Origin: Parasegetibacter sp. NRK P23 | GTDB taxonomy: Bacteria; Bacteroidota; Bacteroidia; Chitinophagales; Chitinophagaceae | Reading direction: 5' to 3' | Length of the DNA stretch: 64,000 nucleotides | Assembly: GCF_023721715.1 (NCBI RefSeq) | Contig: NZ_JAMDLG010000001.1 | Span: 1,899,784-1,963,783 of the forward strand | Shown: positions 52,622 through 63,032 of the stretch, piece after piece | Position numbering within the stretch: position 1 is the first letter of the stretch | Layout: every line of letters begins with the position of its first letter | Made by a program: the position numbers and the translations under genes | The notes under the pieces: generated by a model | What the model was told of the DNA's origin: nothing | Database searches by the model: none | Seen by the model: the letters and a program-made list of their open reading frames with translations, nothing else

Positions 52622-52655
52622 AACTGACAGAACTGGCAAATTCGCCAAATGGGTG

Positions 52656-52663
52656 TAAATTTG
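52656..52663 (+). promoter_or_regulatory. -7 promoter box for trxA
   Basis: TAAATTTG, 50 bp before the trxA ATG. Confidence 0.55.
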
Positions 52664-52712
52664 CAGCCTTATATCAAAAATAAAATTAGCTAACAAAATA
52701 AAATCAATCATT

Positions 52713-53030
52713 ATGGCTTTAGAATTCACCGACACGAACTTCCAGACCCAGGTGCTGGAAAACGATAAACTGACAGTAGTTGACTTCTGGGCTGAATGGT
52801 GTGGCCCCTGCCGTGCCATCGGACCCGTTATCGAAGAACTGAGCAAGGAGTATGACGGTAAAGTAAACGTAGGTAAAGTGAATGTTGACAACAACATGGC
52901 ACTGAGCACCAAATACGGCATCACCAGCATCCCCGCCATCCTTTTCATCAAAGGTGGTGAAGTAGTAGACAAACTGGTAGGCGCACAGCCGAAAGCCCGT
53001 TTCGTTGAGAAGATCAACGCACACCTGTAA
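52713..53030 (+). CDS. trxA: Thioredoxin
   Basis: A 105-residue classical cytoplasmic thioredoxin with VDFWAEWCGPCRAI (active-site WCGPC at about 29-33), the buried Asp near residue 24 and cis-Pro loop TSIPAILFIKGG. Reduces protein disulfides with electrons from thioredoxin reductase (not in the window). Own promoter and terminator. Confidence 0.97.
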   Translation: MALEFTDTNFQTQVLENDKLTVVDFWAEWCGPCRAIGPVIEELSKEYDGKVNVGKVNVDNNMALSTKYGITSIPAILFIKGGEVVDKLVGAQPKARFVEKINAHL

Positions 53031-53051
53031 TACAATTCCTTTCTATACAGG

Positions 53052-53077
53052 GCCATCCTCCGGGATGGCTTTTTTTA
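53052..53077 (+). terminator. Terminator of trxA
   Basis: GCCATCC/GGATGGC hairpin followed by TTTTTTT. Confidence 0.85.
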
Positions 53078-53136
53078 TGCCCATATTTCCCTATATTGCC
53101 CCGATTATTACCTACTAACAGAAATAAACACACCGG

Positions 53137-54429
53137 ATGCTGCATTGGGAAAATCTGGGCCGCGGTGCCATTGGCATGTTCTTCCTTCTTTTTATCTGTT
53201 ACCTCCTGAGTAACAACCGTAGGGCCATCAATTGGAGACTCATAGGCATTGGCGTGGTGGCGCAAATATGTTTCGCGCTGGGCGTATTAAAGGTGAACTT
53301 CATTAAACTATTCTTCGGATGGATATCGGATAAGTTTGTTGAACTGATTAACATTGGCCACAAAGGCACCGAGTTCATCTTCGGCAAACTGGCGGATCCT
53401 ACCGGGAACTGGGCTTACGTGTTCGCGGTACAGGTATTGCCGAATATCATCTTTTTCGCCGCGCTCTCCGCCATGTTGTACTATCTCGGTGTGCTGCAAA
53501 AAATCGTGTACGTATTCGCGTGGCTCCTGAAAAAACTGGGTATCTCCGGGCCGGAGAGTGTATCTACCGCTGCGAACATATTCCTGGGTCAGACCGAAGC
53601 GCCGTTGATGATCCGCCCCTTCCTCGATAAAATGAACCGTTCCGAGATACTCTGTATTATGGTGGGTGGCATGGCCAACACAGCGGGCAGCGTACTCGCG
53701 GCTTATGTAGGTTTTCTGGGTGGCAACGACATCGATCAGCAAAAGTACTTCGCGTTGCACATGCTCAGCCAGTCGATCATGAGCGCACCTGCCGCCATCG
53801 TTGTCTCTAAACTTCTTTTTCCTCAGACCGGTAATGTGATCCGCGAATTAAAAGTCCCCAAAGAAAAGATCGGCGACAATTTCCTGGACGCTATTTCCCT
53901 TGGTACGACCGATGGTCTTAAACTGGCGGTGAACGTAGGCGCTATGCTCATCGTATTTACCGCCCTCATGTACCTCTGCAACTGGGTACTGGGTTCCGTA
54001 GGACATTGGTTCAGCATCAACGACGATATCGCCCGTTTTACCAACGGCCGGTACGATTCCCTTTCCCTGCAAATGCTGCTCGGCTACATCTTCTCCCCCG
54101 TTGCGTGGATGATTGGCGTGAACAGTGCCGAAATGATCCAGGTCGGGCAACTGCTGGGCGAGAAAACCATCTTCAACGAATTTGTGGCCTACATCTCATT
54201 CGGAGAGATGAAAGGTTCCGGTGCCATTTCAGATCCCAAATCCATACTCATTACCACCTATGCACTTTGCGGTTTCGCGAACTTTGCTTCTATCGGAATA
54301 CAGATCGGGGGCATCAGCCAACTGGCGCCCAACCAACGCAAGAACCTTACGGAACTGGGCGTTAAAGCACTTATTGGTGGTACCATTGCCTGTTTGATGT
54401 GTGGCTGTATCGCCGGCGCGCTGTTCTGA
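53137..54429 (+). CDS. Concentrative nucleoside transporter (NupC/CNT)
   Basis: A 430-residue inner-membrane transporter of the CNT family, importing nucleosides with Na+ or H+. Motifs: LPNIIFFAALSAMLYYLG, the substrate/ion hairpin NIFLGQTEAPL near residue 150, GGMANTAGSVLAAYVGFLG and the C-terminal CGFANFASIGIQIGG. Eight or more helices. Ends 1 bp from the convergent DUF2851 gene. Confidence 0.95.
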   Translation: MLHWENLGRGAIGMFFLLFICYLLSNNRRAINWRLIGIGVVAQICFALGVLKVNFIKLFFGWISDKFVELINIGHKGTEFIFGKLADPTGNWAYVFAVQVLPNIIFFAALSAMLYYLGVLQKIVYVFAWLLKKLGISGPESVSTAANIFLGQTEAPLMIRPFLDKMNRSEILCIMVGGMANTAGSVLAAYVGFLGGNDIDQQKYFALHMLSQSIMSAPAAIVVSKLLFPQTGNVIRELKVPKEKIGDNFLDAISLGTTDGLKLAVNVGAMLIVFTALMYLCNWVLGSVGHWFSINDDIARFTNGRYDSLSLQMLLGYIFSPVAWMIGVNSAEMIQVGQLLGEKTIFNEFVAYISFGEMKGSGAISDPKSILITTYALCGFANFASIGIQIGGISQLAPNQRKNLTELGVKALIGGTIACLMCGCIAGALF

Positions 54430-54430
54430 T

Positions 54431-55723
54431 TTAAGGCGGCGGCTCCTCTTCTCCCCAGGTATCTTCTTCCATAAGGAGCAATGATTGGGCTATGCCGCAT
54501 TCCAGGCATTTCCGTGGTGCGCAATACTCGTTGGTCAATTCCAGCAAAGCCTGTGTGTCGGCCGCGTTACTGGCGCCAACACCTAGTTTGTTCCATGCGG
54601 TAATCCTGTTGTTGGTTTCCGGTTGCAGTGCCCAAAGCCACTTCCCCACCCTTTCCAATAATTCTTTTTTCCGGTGCACGACGCCATAAGCGAATACCAT
54701 AGGCGCTACGGCATTCAATACGAGCGACTCGAAGAGCTGTGCGCCCATTTTCTTTGCACAGGCACCGGAGGCTTCATCAAATCGATAATGGGTTTCCCAA
54801 TAAAGGGAGGCGGAACATTCCAGTATCTTCTTCAGTTGCTCAAGGGTTTCAGCCGCACAGAACCTGGGCAGCAGCCGTTGCCGCAACGGTACAAGCGCAG
54901 CCAGTTGTGAAAGCCTGATGCCTGGAAAGGCCGCGGGTCTCATTCTTAGCAGTTTCATCTGAAGCGCGGGCCGTTTGAGCCTGTACTTTTTTTCGAGGAA
55001 CCTGAACTCTTTCTGTAAAGCACGTGGGTATTCATCACAGAAATTCCCTTCCAGCATTCCTGCCTGCCCCATCAACAAGGCTTCTCCCCGTAATGGATGA
55101 AACGATTCCCTGATCAGTACTTTCAGTGGAATGGAGCGCGACACATTTTCAAAAGCATCCCTGTTTACGGGCAGTCCGAAGGCCCTGGCCAGCATCCACC
55201 AGTTCACTTCTTCCCAATCGCTGTTGTTTTGCTGTAACATCATACATACCAGGTTTGCCTTGCTCATCATTCTGCGGTGCAATAACTTTTCCTTCCATTC
55301 CCGCCATACTTCGGGGTTTACTTTATGCAGCATACGGGCACAGGCAATCGTTTCCGGCTGACGCATCAGCTTTTCGTAATGTCCCAGCAATATGGAGGCG
55401 ACCCTTTCTTTCATTTCCAGCACGGGAATATCGGGCGCTTTATCATCATGCTCCCACACCACATGCAAGATCACGTTTTTGTATTGTGCATCCCGCTCGT
55501 GCGCATGCCTGAACCAGTCTGAACTTTTCAGGTGCATTTCAATATTTCCGACCAGTATCGTTCCATCGATCCGTATCGTAGCCAGCAGAAAGTCAGGCCC
55601 CTGGTTCCTGTTCCAGCTTCCCCTTTGTATCACCTGTAACGCCTGTCCCTGGATCGTTCGCAGATCCCGCACATCAAAACTGGCGCTTTCCCATATATAT
55701 TGCAACAGCCGCTCCGATACCAT
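54431..55723 (-). CDS. DUF2851 family protein
   Basis: A 430-residue cytoplasmic protein of DUF2851, a family largely restricted to Bacteroidota. Conserved stretches are GSWNRNQGPDFLLATIRIDGTILVGNIEMHLKSSDW near residues 34-70 and VILHVVWEHD; the GPDF...NIEMH pattern recalls nuclease-like folds, but this is only a resemblance. The C-terminus has a CAPRKCLECGIAQSLL Cys cluster that could bind metal. Function unknown. Full-consensus promoter upstream (TTTG-N20-TAATTTTG). Confidence 0.85.
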   Translation of the reverse strand: MVSERLLQYIWESASFDVRDLRTIQGQALQVIQRGSWNRNQGPDFLLATIRIDGTILVGNIEMHLKSSDWFRHAHERDAQYKNVILHVVWEHDDKAPDIPVLEMKERVASILLGHYEKLMRQPETIACARMLHKVNPEVWREWKEKLLHRRMMSKANLVCMMLQQNNSDWEEVNWWMLARAFGLPVNRDAFENVSRSIPLKVLIRESFHPLRGEALLMGQAGMLEGNFCDEYPRALQKEFRFLEKKYRLKRPALQMKLLRMRPAAFPGIRLSQLAALVPLRQRLLPRFCAAETLEQLKKILECSASLYWETHYRFDEASGACAKKMGAQLFESLVLNAVAPMVFAYGVVHRKKELLERVGKWLWALQPETNNRITAWNKLGVGASNAADTQALLELTNEYCAPRKCLECGIAQSLLLMEEDTWGEEEPPP

Positions 55724-55739
55724 ACTTCACTTCTTTTTC

Positions 55740-55771
55740 CAAAATTAGCATGGGCCCTATTGTCATACAAA
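55740..55771 (-). promoter_or_regulatory. Promoter of DUF2851 gene
   Basis: On the minus strand TTTG (55771-55768), 20-bp spacer, TAATTTTG (55747-55740), 17 bp before the ATG. Confidence 0.7.
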
Positions 55772-55873
55772 GGTGAAAACACCGGAATGCAATGCTGTTT
55801 TCACGGGGTAGAAATTCCGGAAAAAACGGATAAATAGAAGATCAGATCACGGTATTCTTCCTACTTTCATTCA

Positions 55874-57211
55874 ATGAACAACACTTCCGAAAAAACGATT
55901 CTTTCGCTGCATGATACGCTCCGCATCGTGAAGCAAACGCTGGAAGATAAGTTTCCCGGAACCTGGTGGATCAGGGCCGAAATGAACAAGCTGAATTTCT
56001 ACCAGCAATCAGGACATTGCTATCCGGAACTGGTGGAAAAATCAAATGGTAAAGTGATCGCGCAGATCAGGTCAAACCTCTGGCGCGACGACTACCAGCG
56101 CATCAACCGCCTGTTTCTTTCCACCATTCATGAGCCGTTAAAAGAAGGTATCAAAGTATTGCTCCTCGCAAAGATCAGTTTCGATCCGGTATACGGCCTT
56201 GCCTTGCGCATTCTTGATATGGATCCCGCTTATACACTGGGAGACCTCGAAGCAGAAAAACAAAACAGCATCCGTTTGTTAAAAGCGGAGGGCCTGTTCG
56301 ATCAAAACAGGCGACATCTGCTGGCGCCTGTTCCCAACCGTATCGCCATTATTTCAGACAGCACCAGTAAAGGATACGCGGATTTCATGCGCGTGCTGAA
56401 TGAAAACCAATACGGGTACAGGTTCGGCACGCTGCTGTTCCCTTCTTTGTTGCAGGGTGCGGGTGCCGTATCCGGCATCATCAACCAGTTAAAGCGTATT
56501 CATAAAGTACGGCATCATTTTGACGCGGTAGCCATTGTACGAGGCGGAGGAGGTGATGTGGGACTGTCGTGCTACAACGACCATGCGCTTTCCGCCGCCA
56601 TCGCCCGTTTCCCGCTGCCGGTGCTTACAGGAATCGGGCATTCCACCAACGAAACCGTGGCGGAGATGGTGGCCCATACGAATTGCATTACGCCAACCCA
56701 GTTGGGAGAAGTGCTGATCAGGCAGGTGAACGCTTTTGAAGCACCGGTTCTCGCGGCAGAAAAATACCTCGGTCAAACACTGCCCGCATTGCTTAAAGAA
56801 AAGAAACTCGCGCTGGACAATACTTCAAAATGGTTGCATGCGGCGGTACGCAAGGCGACGGCTGCCCATGCAGCATCTGTTCGTTTACAGCAGACTTCTT
56901 TGGTGTGGTACGCCAATCGCGTCCTGGAAAAAGAAAGGGAGAAACTGACCCGCAACCGTGAACAGTTGGAGCGTATTCCATTCAAATTACTGGAGTTCAA
57001 TTCAACTGCACTCAAACATCTGGAAAACAATATTCGCTTGTTGAGTCCGGAACAAACTTTAAAACGCGGTTACAGCATTACTTTGTTTGAAGGACGTGTT
57101 GTTGCTGATGCGGGAAAGTTGGAGCCCGGCAGCAAACTGGTTACCCATTTGTACAACGGTACAATAGAAAGTTCTGTAACTTCCCATGTTGAAAATAAAA
57201 TCAATGAGTGA
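55874..57211 (+). CDS. xseA: Exodeoxyribonuclease VII large subunit
   Basis: A 445-residue nuclease subunit: N-terminal OB fold (about 1-105, WWIRAEMNKLNFYQQSGHCYPELVEK), catalytic domain with IAIISDSTSKGYADFMRVL near 157, IVRGGGGDVGLSCYNDH near 222 and TGIGHSTNETVAEMVAH near 255, then a long coiled-coil tail that binds XseB. Degrades single-stranded DNA from both ends. Overlaps xseB by 8 bp. Confidence 0.96.
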   Translation: MNNTSEKTILSLHDTLRIVKQTLEDKFPGTWWIRAEMNKLNFYQQSGHCYPELVEKSNGKVIAQIRSNLWRDDYQRINRLFLSTIHEPLKEGIKVLLLAKISFDPVYGLALRILDMDPAYTLGDLEAEKQNSIRLLKAEGLFDQNRRHLLAPVPNRIAIISDSTSKGYADFMRVLNENQYGYRFGTLLFPSLLQGAGAVSGIINQLKRIHKVRHHFDAVAIVRGGGGDVGLSCYNDHALSAAIARFPLPVLTGIGHSTNETVAEMVAHTNCITPTQLGEVLIRQVNAFEAPVLAAEKYLGQTLPALLKEKKLALDNTSKWLHAAVRKATAAHAASVRLQQTSLVWYANRVLEKEREKLTRNREQLERIPFKLLEFNSTALKHLENNIRLLSPEQTLKRGYSITLFEGRVVADAGKLEPGSKLVTHLYNGTIESSVTSHVENKINE

Positions 57212-57407
57212 GCAACCTGATTATACGGCCGCGTTCCGGGAACTACAGGAAATTGTAACAGAACTGGAAAAAGGTGAGGTAAGTGTGGATGTACTTTCGG
57301 TGAAAGTGAAAAGAGCCGCGCAACTGATCTCCATTTGTAAGCTAAAACTTACGCAAACCGAATTGGATGTGCAGGAAGTATTAAAAGAACTGGACACTTC
57401 CGAATAA
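57204..57407 (+). CDS. xseB: Exodeoxyribonuclease VII small subunit
   Basis: A 67-residue helical partner of XseA (YTAAFRELQEIVTELEKGEVSVDVL...KVKRAAQLISICKLKL). Start at ATG 57204 inside the xseA end; the ATG at 57186 would add six residues. Several XseB form a helical cage on the XseA coiled coil. Confidence 0.93.
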   Translation: MSEQPDYTAAFRELQEIVTELEKGEVSVDVLSVKVKRAAQLISICKLKLTQTELDVQEVLKELDTSE

Positions 57408-57413
57408 GTTATG

Positions 57414-58663
57414 CTAATCACCAGGCTTACTGATTTCCACGGCATAAACATTTGTATGGCCCTCGAAATTAGCCCTGAAGATGATCCATTTACCATCGGA
57501 ACTAAAGTGCACATTGGGTTCCAACTTGTAATTGTGGTGCTTCATGTTCACCATTTTCTGAGATATCAGCCTATCCCCTTCCGGCCTGAAGAGGTATATC
57601 CACTCACCGTCTGGCGCTTTGGCCACCTGCCCGGGGTCGCCGCCATCTCCGGCGAATAATTGCTGGTCCGGCGAAATATTAAAGTGAATGCTCCATTCAT
57701 TTCTTTCGAGCCTGTATTTTTTCTCCTTACCTGTTTTAACATCGGCGCCGGCTACAAAGAAGGTGACGCTTCTTGGCTGTTGTAAATCGAACCAGATGGT
57801 TTTGCCATCGGGCGCGAACCATTCGTGTCCGGCAATCTCCATGTCCATTGTACGGCGGTGCATCAGCATCGTATCTTTTGTGTGCACATTGATGGTCCAG
57901 ATCCGGTCACTTTGTGCCAGGGTCCTTCGTGGCAGAACATCAGCAAATCCGGATCTGTAGGGGAAAACTGAACATGGTTAAGCCAGGCGCTGTCGGTGAA
58001 TATCTTTTTAAGGGAACCCGTGTTTACATCAATGGTAAAAAGTGTTCGCGGTTCCCGGGCCTCGTAGATGAGGTTAAAATAACTTGATTTGTTGGGATTG
58101 GCTTTGAAGATATCCCTTTCCTTCGGACTGCTCCAGGCGCCGCCCAGCAGGGTTTCGTTGCTGTTGATGGTCGTGATATTGCCTTTGAAATCAGCGGGAA
58201 ACCTGAATACCAGTTTGGTCGCTTTAGTGGTAACATCCGTTGCGAAAACGCTGTCGTTTAACTGGTAATACACTTTATTTGATTTCTTCGCTACAATTTC
58301 CCCGTTCATGGGATGGGGAAGAAAACTGAGTTGTTCTATTTTTTTCGTTTGAAGATCGACACTATACAATTGCTTATTGGCGGCGGGGATATTGCCGGTT
58401 TCCTGTTTCACGGAATCATTTTTGGCGGTATGCAGGTAATCCGTGCCGTAGAAGATCATTTTGTTCCCGATGAAGGGGTTGTTGTGGAAGTAGAAACTCA
58501 TGTTGTTTCCTTCCCTCCTGGTGAGTTTGATCACTTTATGTCCGGTGGATTTATCGATCCATTCGTCCGGCATTTTTTGTCCGCCGGTTTCCATAACTGG
58601 TTGTGCATACAATTCGGTTGTGCTGAATGCCAACACGGAAGATAGCAGGATGACTGATTTCAT
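57414..58663 (-). pseudogene. Oligogalacturonate lyase-like gene with a frameshift
   Basis: A secreted beta-propeller lyase (oligogalacturonate lyase family) split by a one-base deletion. The upstream part has a signal peptide (MKSVILLSSVLAFSTTELYAQ) and blades ending LLMFCHEGPWHKV; there it shifts (TGSGPSMCTQ..., stop). In the next frame the family sequence resumes as DRIWTINVHTKDTML, then MHRRTMDMEIAGHEWF... FAGDGGDPGQVAK...LEPNVHFSSDGKWIIFRANFEG. Adding one G to the coding strand at about 57907 restores the frame. Metal-site His residues (CHEGPWH, AGHEW) are intact. Pectin-fragment degradation in the periplasm. Pseudogene or sequencing error. Confidence 0.85.
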
Positions 58664-58931
58664 TTGCCAATCGTTAGATATTGAAGTAAGGATTTTTATG
58701 GCGGTTGATTGTCCTGTACAATCCTGCCACCTGGGGAAGCCGGGAAAATATAAATGCTTTTGCAACCATCTTACGTTCTAGGCCTGAATATGCGCTGAAA
58801 AGTTTCAATATTCTTACCTCACAGCTATGAATAATTGAAAATTAATTCCCCTTCTCGAAAATCGATTTCCCGATATCGTAAACTTTATCCATTTAAGAAA
58901 TGGAATTTCGCAACCTCAACAACGAGCTCTG

Positions 58932-61682
58932 ATGGCTGTGGCGACAAATCCTGAATTTCAATCTTTTACAAACCAAACAAGTGGTACATGGCGTTTACGC
59001 GCACAACAGGTATTCCTTATCGTGCTGATACTTGGGGCTGCGTTAGGGGGAACTGCGCAAGCAGTGCCGGTCAAATTGACCATCAGGGATAGTGTTACGA
59101 ATCAGCCGCTTGCATTTGCGACCGTTCAAACAACTGATCTTCAGATGCGGTGGATGGCCAGCGACAAAGGTGAGCTGACGCTGAATACCTCTAACACAAC
59201 ATTGCTTGTTTCTTACGCCGGGTATGCGTCAAAGGAGATTCACCCGAATGGAATCAATGCACGCACCATACTGCTTCAACCTCAGAGCCTCCGGTTGAAA
59301 GAAGTGGAAGTAAATGGAATCCGTACAAGGGCGCAATCCAACTCCTCTTTTCTTATTAACAGGGCCGCCATTGATCAGATACAAGCTTACAGCCTGGATG
59401 ATATTCTGCAACTCCTCCCGGGGAAATCCATAACCAACACCAACCTTCAGGGCGCAAGGGCCATTACGCTGCGCGGCGCAAGTACGCTTGCAGGCATTGG
59501 ACAGAACAATGCTTTTGGCGTGGGGATCATTGTAGATGACGCGCGCATTTCAAATAACGCCAACATGCAAACGGATGACGTTGGCAAATGGGGCGCATTC
59601 CGGACGTTCAGCGCCTCTGGCTACAGTTCCGGCGATTACGCAGGTGGTGGTTTTGATATCCGCCAGATCCCGGCCTCCAATATTGAAAAGATAGAAGTGA
59701 TCGCAGGTGTGGCACCGGTTAAATACGGCGATGTTACGGATGGTGCCATATTGATTGAAAGACAGGCCGGACTGGCACCTTACCGCGGCTCCGTTAGAAT
59801 GCAGAACGGCATCACGAACATGTCTGTTGGTAAAGGATTCAAACTTAAAAAGAACCGCGGCCTGCTTTCCGCCAGCTTTGATTACATCAATAGTGTTGCA
59901 GATAAAAGAGATAAACTGAAATCGTATAACCGTATTTCGGGAGGAATCATCTGGACGAAAAACCTGAATGCTGCTATAAAGAATACCTTCAGTCTTGATC
60001 TTTACAGTAACCTCGATAATGCCAAAACGAATCCGGATGAGAACAATTTCAGGTTCACTTCATTCAAAAATTATGGCACAAGGTTATCCAACAGAATTAG
60101 TTTTCACCTCCGGGAGAAATGGCTGGAAAGCATACAGTTCAACGTTAACGCGTCGATAGGCGTACAACACAGCAAGGACCAGTATTACCTGAACTATGGT
60201 GTGTTTGGATTGTCGGCTGCCGACCAGACAGGTACGTTTGAAGGCAGTTTTATTCCGCCAAATTACATCGCGCTCCGTGAAATTCATGGTGTTCCCTTCT
60301 CCTCCGGCATGAGGATAGAACTCAACAGCAGACCGGTTGGGAAAGCTGTTGTTCACCAGTTTTCAATGGGAGCAGACGCTTCTTATGATGACAATTTCGG
60401 CAGGGGGCGTTTGTTCGATCCCCTGCGCCCGCGCTTTAAGCCGCAATCATTTCTTTCAGAACGCCCCTATTATTTTGCAAACGAAATCAATCTCGCCCAG
60501 GGAGGCCTGTATATACAGGATCAGATGAAGGTTCATATCGGCAATGCCATATTCCGTAACAATTTCGGCATGCGGATGCAATTAATGGGAAGCAATGTTT
60601 CTGTTAATCCCAGGATGAATGCAGCCCTGGATGTATCGCCCGGTTTGCAGTTCAACTTTGCCTATGGCATCAGCACAAAGGCGCCCGGTCTGGCGCATCT
60701 TTACCCCGGACCGGTGTACTACGATATTCCCCGCTTGAGCTACTATGTACCCAATAAGCCCGAGGAGAGCGTATATGTAGGACATACGGAAGTGATCACC
60801 ACCACTATGCAAACGGCAGGACGGCTACAGCCAGCCATAAGCCATACGTTGGAAACAGGCGTTTCAGGCCGGTCGGGGCTTTTTCATTATACTTTGTCTG
60901 CATACCTGAAAACCAACAAAAAAGGGTTCAACGCAACACCGGTACTTTACCCTTTGTATCTACCACAACTGGTGGTAACAGGAACCCAGCCGGGACAAAA
61001 ACCCTCCTATGGGCCTAACGGGAGCGACGAACTGTTCGTGCTGCGGTACAATACCATGAGGAACCTGCTGTTCAGCCAGACAAAAGGTTTGGAGTTTTCA
61101 ATAGGCCTCAGGAAGATACCTTCTATCCAGACTTCATTCGACCTATCGGGTGCCTATACCAATTCATATTATTACAATCCGGGAGAGAATTATCTTGTGC
61201 CCGATCCGCTTGATATGCGGCTGGAAGCTATTATAGGCATTCACCAAAGTACCCGTTACAGAACGCAGCAGTTTGTAACAACATTGAGTACCGCACACCA
61301 TATTTCCGCCATCGGATTGTTGGTTAACTGGCGCTTTCAGACCTTCTGGCTGAACGGTACCGACAGGTACGCGTATGATGGCCTTCCCATTGGGTACATT
61401 TCAAATACATTTGAAAAAGTTTACCTGGATGCCAAAGACCGGGGAAGCGACGCCTACCTCCTGCTGCGCCAGAACCCGCTGGACCCCACAGATTCACGCC
61501 AACCCATCGTTTACGGAAACTTCCACCTCAGGATTTCTAAAGCCATCGGGAAGAAATACAGGTTCTCTATGTATGCCAATAACTTTTTGAATATCCGTCC
61601 GACCTATACCAATCCTTCCGGGACGAAAATTATATACAACGAGGCACCGGCATTCGGGGCGGATATCAGTTTTGAACTCTGA
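58932..61682 (+). CDS. TonB-dependent outer-membrane receptor
   Basis: A 916-residue receptor with an N-terminal hydrophobic export segment (about 25-45), a carboxypeptidase-regulatory-like domain (47-115: LTIRDSVTNQPLAFATVQT), a plug domain (about 130-250: LDDILQLLPGKSITNTNLQ, IEKIEVIAGVAPVKYGD) and a 22-stranded barrel ending FGADISFEL. Takes up an unknown ligand using TonB energy. No SusD follows; instead a DUF4876 lipoprotein (24 bp) and another outer-membrane protein, the order seen in metal/peptide-type systems rather than glycan systems. Confidence 0.93.
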   Translation: MAVATNPEFQSFTNQTSGTWRLRAQQVFLIVLILGAALGGTAQAVPVKLTIRDSVTNQPLAFATVQTTDLQMRWMASDKGELTLNTSNTTLLVSYAGYASKEIHPNGINARTILLQPQSLRLKEVEVNGIRTRAQSNSSFLINRAAIDQIQAYSLDDILQLLPGKSITNTNLQGARAITLRGASTLAGIGQNNAFGVGIIVDDARISNNANMQTDDVGKWGAFRTFSASGYSSGDYAGGGFDIRQIPASNIEKIEVIAGVAPVKYGDVTDGAILIERQAGLAPYRGSVRMQNGITNMSVGKGFKLKKNRGLLSASFDYINSVADKRDKLKSYNRISGGIIWTKNLNAAIKNTFSLDLYSNLDNAKTNPDENNFRFTSFKNYGTRLSNRISFHLREKWLESIQFNVNASIGVQHSKDQYYLNYGVFGLSAADQTGTFEGSFIPPNYIALREIHGVPFSSGMRIELNSRPVGKAVVHQFSMGADASYDDNFGRGRLFDPLRPRFKPQSFLSERPYYFANEINLAQGGLYIQDQMKVHIGNAIFRNNFGMRMQLMGSNVSVNPRMNAALDVSPGLQFNFAYGISTKAPGLAHLYPGPVYYDIPRLSYYVPNKPEESVYVGHTEVITTTMQTAGRLQPAISHTLETGVSGRSGLFHYTLSAYLKTNKKGFNATPVLYPLYLPQLVVTGTQPGQKPSYGPNGSDELFVLRYNTMRNLLFSQTKGLEFSIGLRKIPSIQTSFDLSGAYTNSYYYNPGENYLVPDPLDMRLEAIIGIHQSTRYRTQQFVTTLSTAHHISAIGLLVNWRFQTFWLNGTDRYAYDGLPIGYISNTFEKVYLDAKDRGSDAYLLLRQNPLDPTDSRQPIVYGNFHLRISKAIGKKYRFSMYANNFLNIRPTYTNPSGTKIIYNEAPAFGADISFEL

Positions 61683-61705
61683 CAAAAACGCAAAAAATAT
61701 ACAGA

Positions 61706-63031
61706 ATGAAAAAGATGCTATACCTACTGGTGGCCATCACGCAAGTGGCCATGATCGTTTCCTGCAACAAAAAAGAATTGCCGTTCATTCCGCCTTCCGA
61801 TGTTACGGTGAACATATCCTATGCCACCACCTACGATTACCTGCCGCTGGAAGAAGTAAAAGTGTCTATCCGGAACACTGAAACCGGACAACAATATGAA
61901 AAAACCGCAGGGGCGGAAACAGCCATTCTGTTTGAAGACATCCCGGCCGGATTTTATGACGCTACCGCCCAAATCAGTTTTTCCCCCGAAAAATTCCTGG
62001 CGCTTTCAGGCTATGTTGAAAAAGATACGGTGGTGTTCAGCGCCACTGCCACCCGGCAGGTCATCAACGCCAATTTATCCAATGTGCTTACGCTGGCCCT
62101 TAATACAGGGAAAACCGGCGACCTGTTGATAAAACAGATTTATTATGCCGGCTCCAATACTACAACAGCAGCAAGTTTCAGGGATCAGTTCATTGAAATA
62201 TTCAACAACTCCACGGAAGTGATTTATGCAGACAGCCTTTACATCACACAACTGGAAGGATACAGGAGCGCGTCGCCCAACAGCACCGGCGCATTCAGGC
62301 CGGATGGACAATACGACTGGCAGCGTGCTTACGGAATGCCGGCCAACATCAACGCGAATACTGATTATGTTTATTGTAAAACGATTTTCAGAATTCCCGG
62401 CACAGGAAAACAGTACCCCATACAACCCGGAACTTCCATCATCATCGCTCAAAACGCGCTTAACCACAAATCTCCTTACACCGGCGTAGATGGTACCGCC
62501 ATTACACCACAGCGTCCGGACCTTACTATCGACCTGAGTGGCGCAGACTTTGAAGCTTACTATGGTACAGGCAGGTTGAATTCTGATATTGATGTTCCCG
62601 CCATACCCAATATGATCGTTATACAGGACTATGGCTTTCAGGATATGATTCTGGACAACCCGGGTCGCGACGCATTCGCGATTTTCCACTACAATGGAAG
62701 GATCGAAGACCTGCCCGGTTATGCCGTGCCACGTATGGATGGTGCCGCTCCTTCCGCCAGCGCCAAACTGGTGTACCAGTTACCCGTAACAAACCTGATT
62801 GATGCAGTGGAGGTGCAGCACGCGGTGGCCTCCAGCCGTTTTCCTAAAAAGCTATGGGCCGGAATTGACGCCGGGTTCGCCTTTGTTCCGGATGGACAGT
62901 ATTCCTCTCAAAGCCTGATCCGTAAAACAAGCCGCCAGGTAAACGGCAGGAGATTTTTGAAAGATACCAACAACTCAACTGAAGACTTCGACTATTTCGA
63001 ACTTGCACAACCCCGCGGTTTCAAAGATTAA
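61706..63031 (+). CDS. DUF4876 lipoprotein
   Basis: A 441-residue surface or periplasmic lipoprotein: lipobox VSCNKK (Cys20), a prealbumin/transthyretin-like N-terminal beta domain (about 30-135) and the DUF4876 core with LLIKQIYYAGSNTT...RDQFIEIFNNSTEVIYADSLYI and a C-terminal RKTSRQVNGRRFLKDTNNSTEDF. The core resembles lamin-tail-like folds. Between a TonB receptor and an outer-membrane barrel gene with 1-bp spacing to the latter; likely one uptake system. Confidence 0.88.
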   Translation: MKKMLYLLVAITQVAMIVSCNKKELPFIPPSDVTVNISYATTYDYLPLEEVKVSIRNTETGQQYEKTAGAETAILFEDIPAGFYDATAQISFSPEKFLALSGYVEKDTVVFSATATRQVINANLSNVLTLALNTGKTGDLLIKQIYYAGSNTTTAASFRDQFIEIFNNSTEVIYADSLYITQLEGYRSASPNSTGAFRPDGQYDWQRAYGMPANINANTDYVYCKTIFRIPGTGKQYPIQPGTSIIIAQNALNHKSPYTGVDGTAITPQRPDLTIDLSGADFEAYYGTGRLNSDIDVPAIPNMIVIQDYGFQDMILDNPGRDAFAIFHYNGRIEDLPGYAVPRMDGAAPSASAKLVYQLPVTNLIDAVEVQHAVASSRFPKKLWAGIDAGFAFVPDGQYSSQSLIRKTSRQVNGRRFLKDTNNSTEDFDYFELAQPRGFKD

Positions 63032-63032
63032 C

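Noticed and set aside
52634-52652. GCCAAATGG core in the trxA promoter, like the Fnr-type dyad
   Set aside because: Only the core matches and its position relative to the -7 box differs from the other sites; likely chance.
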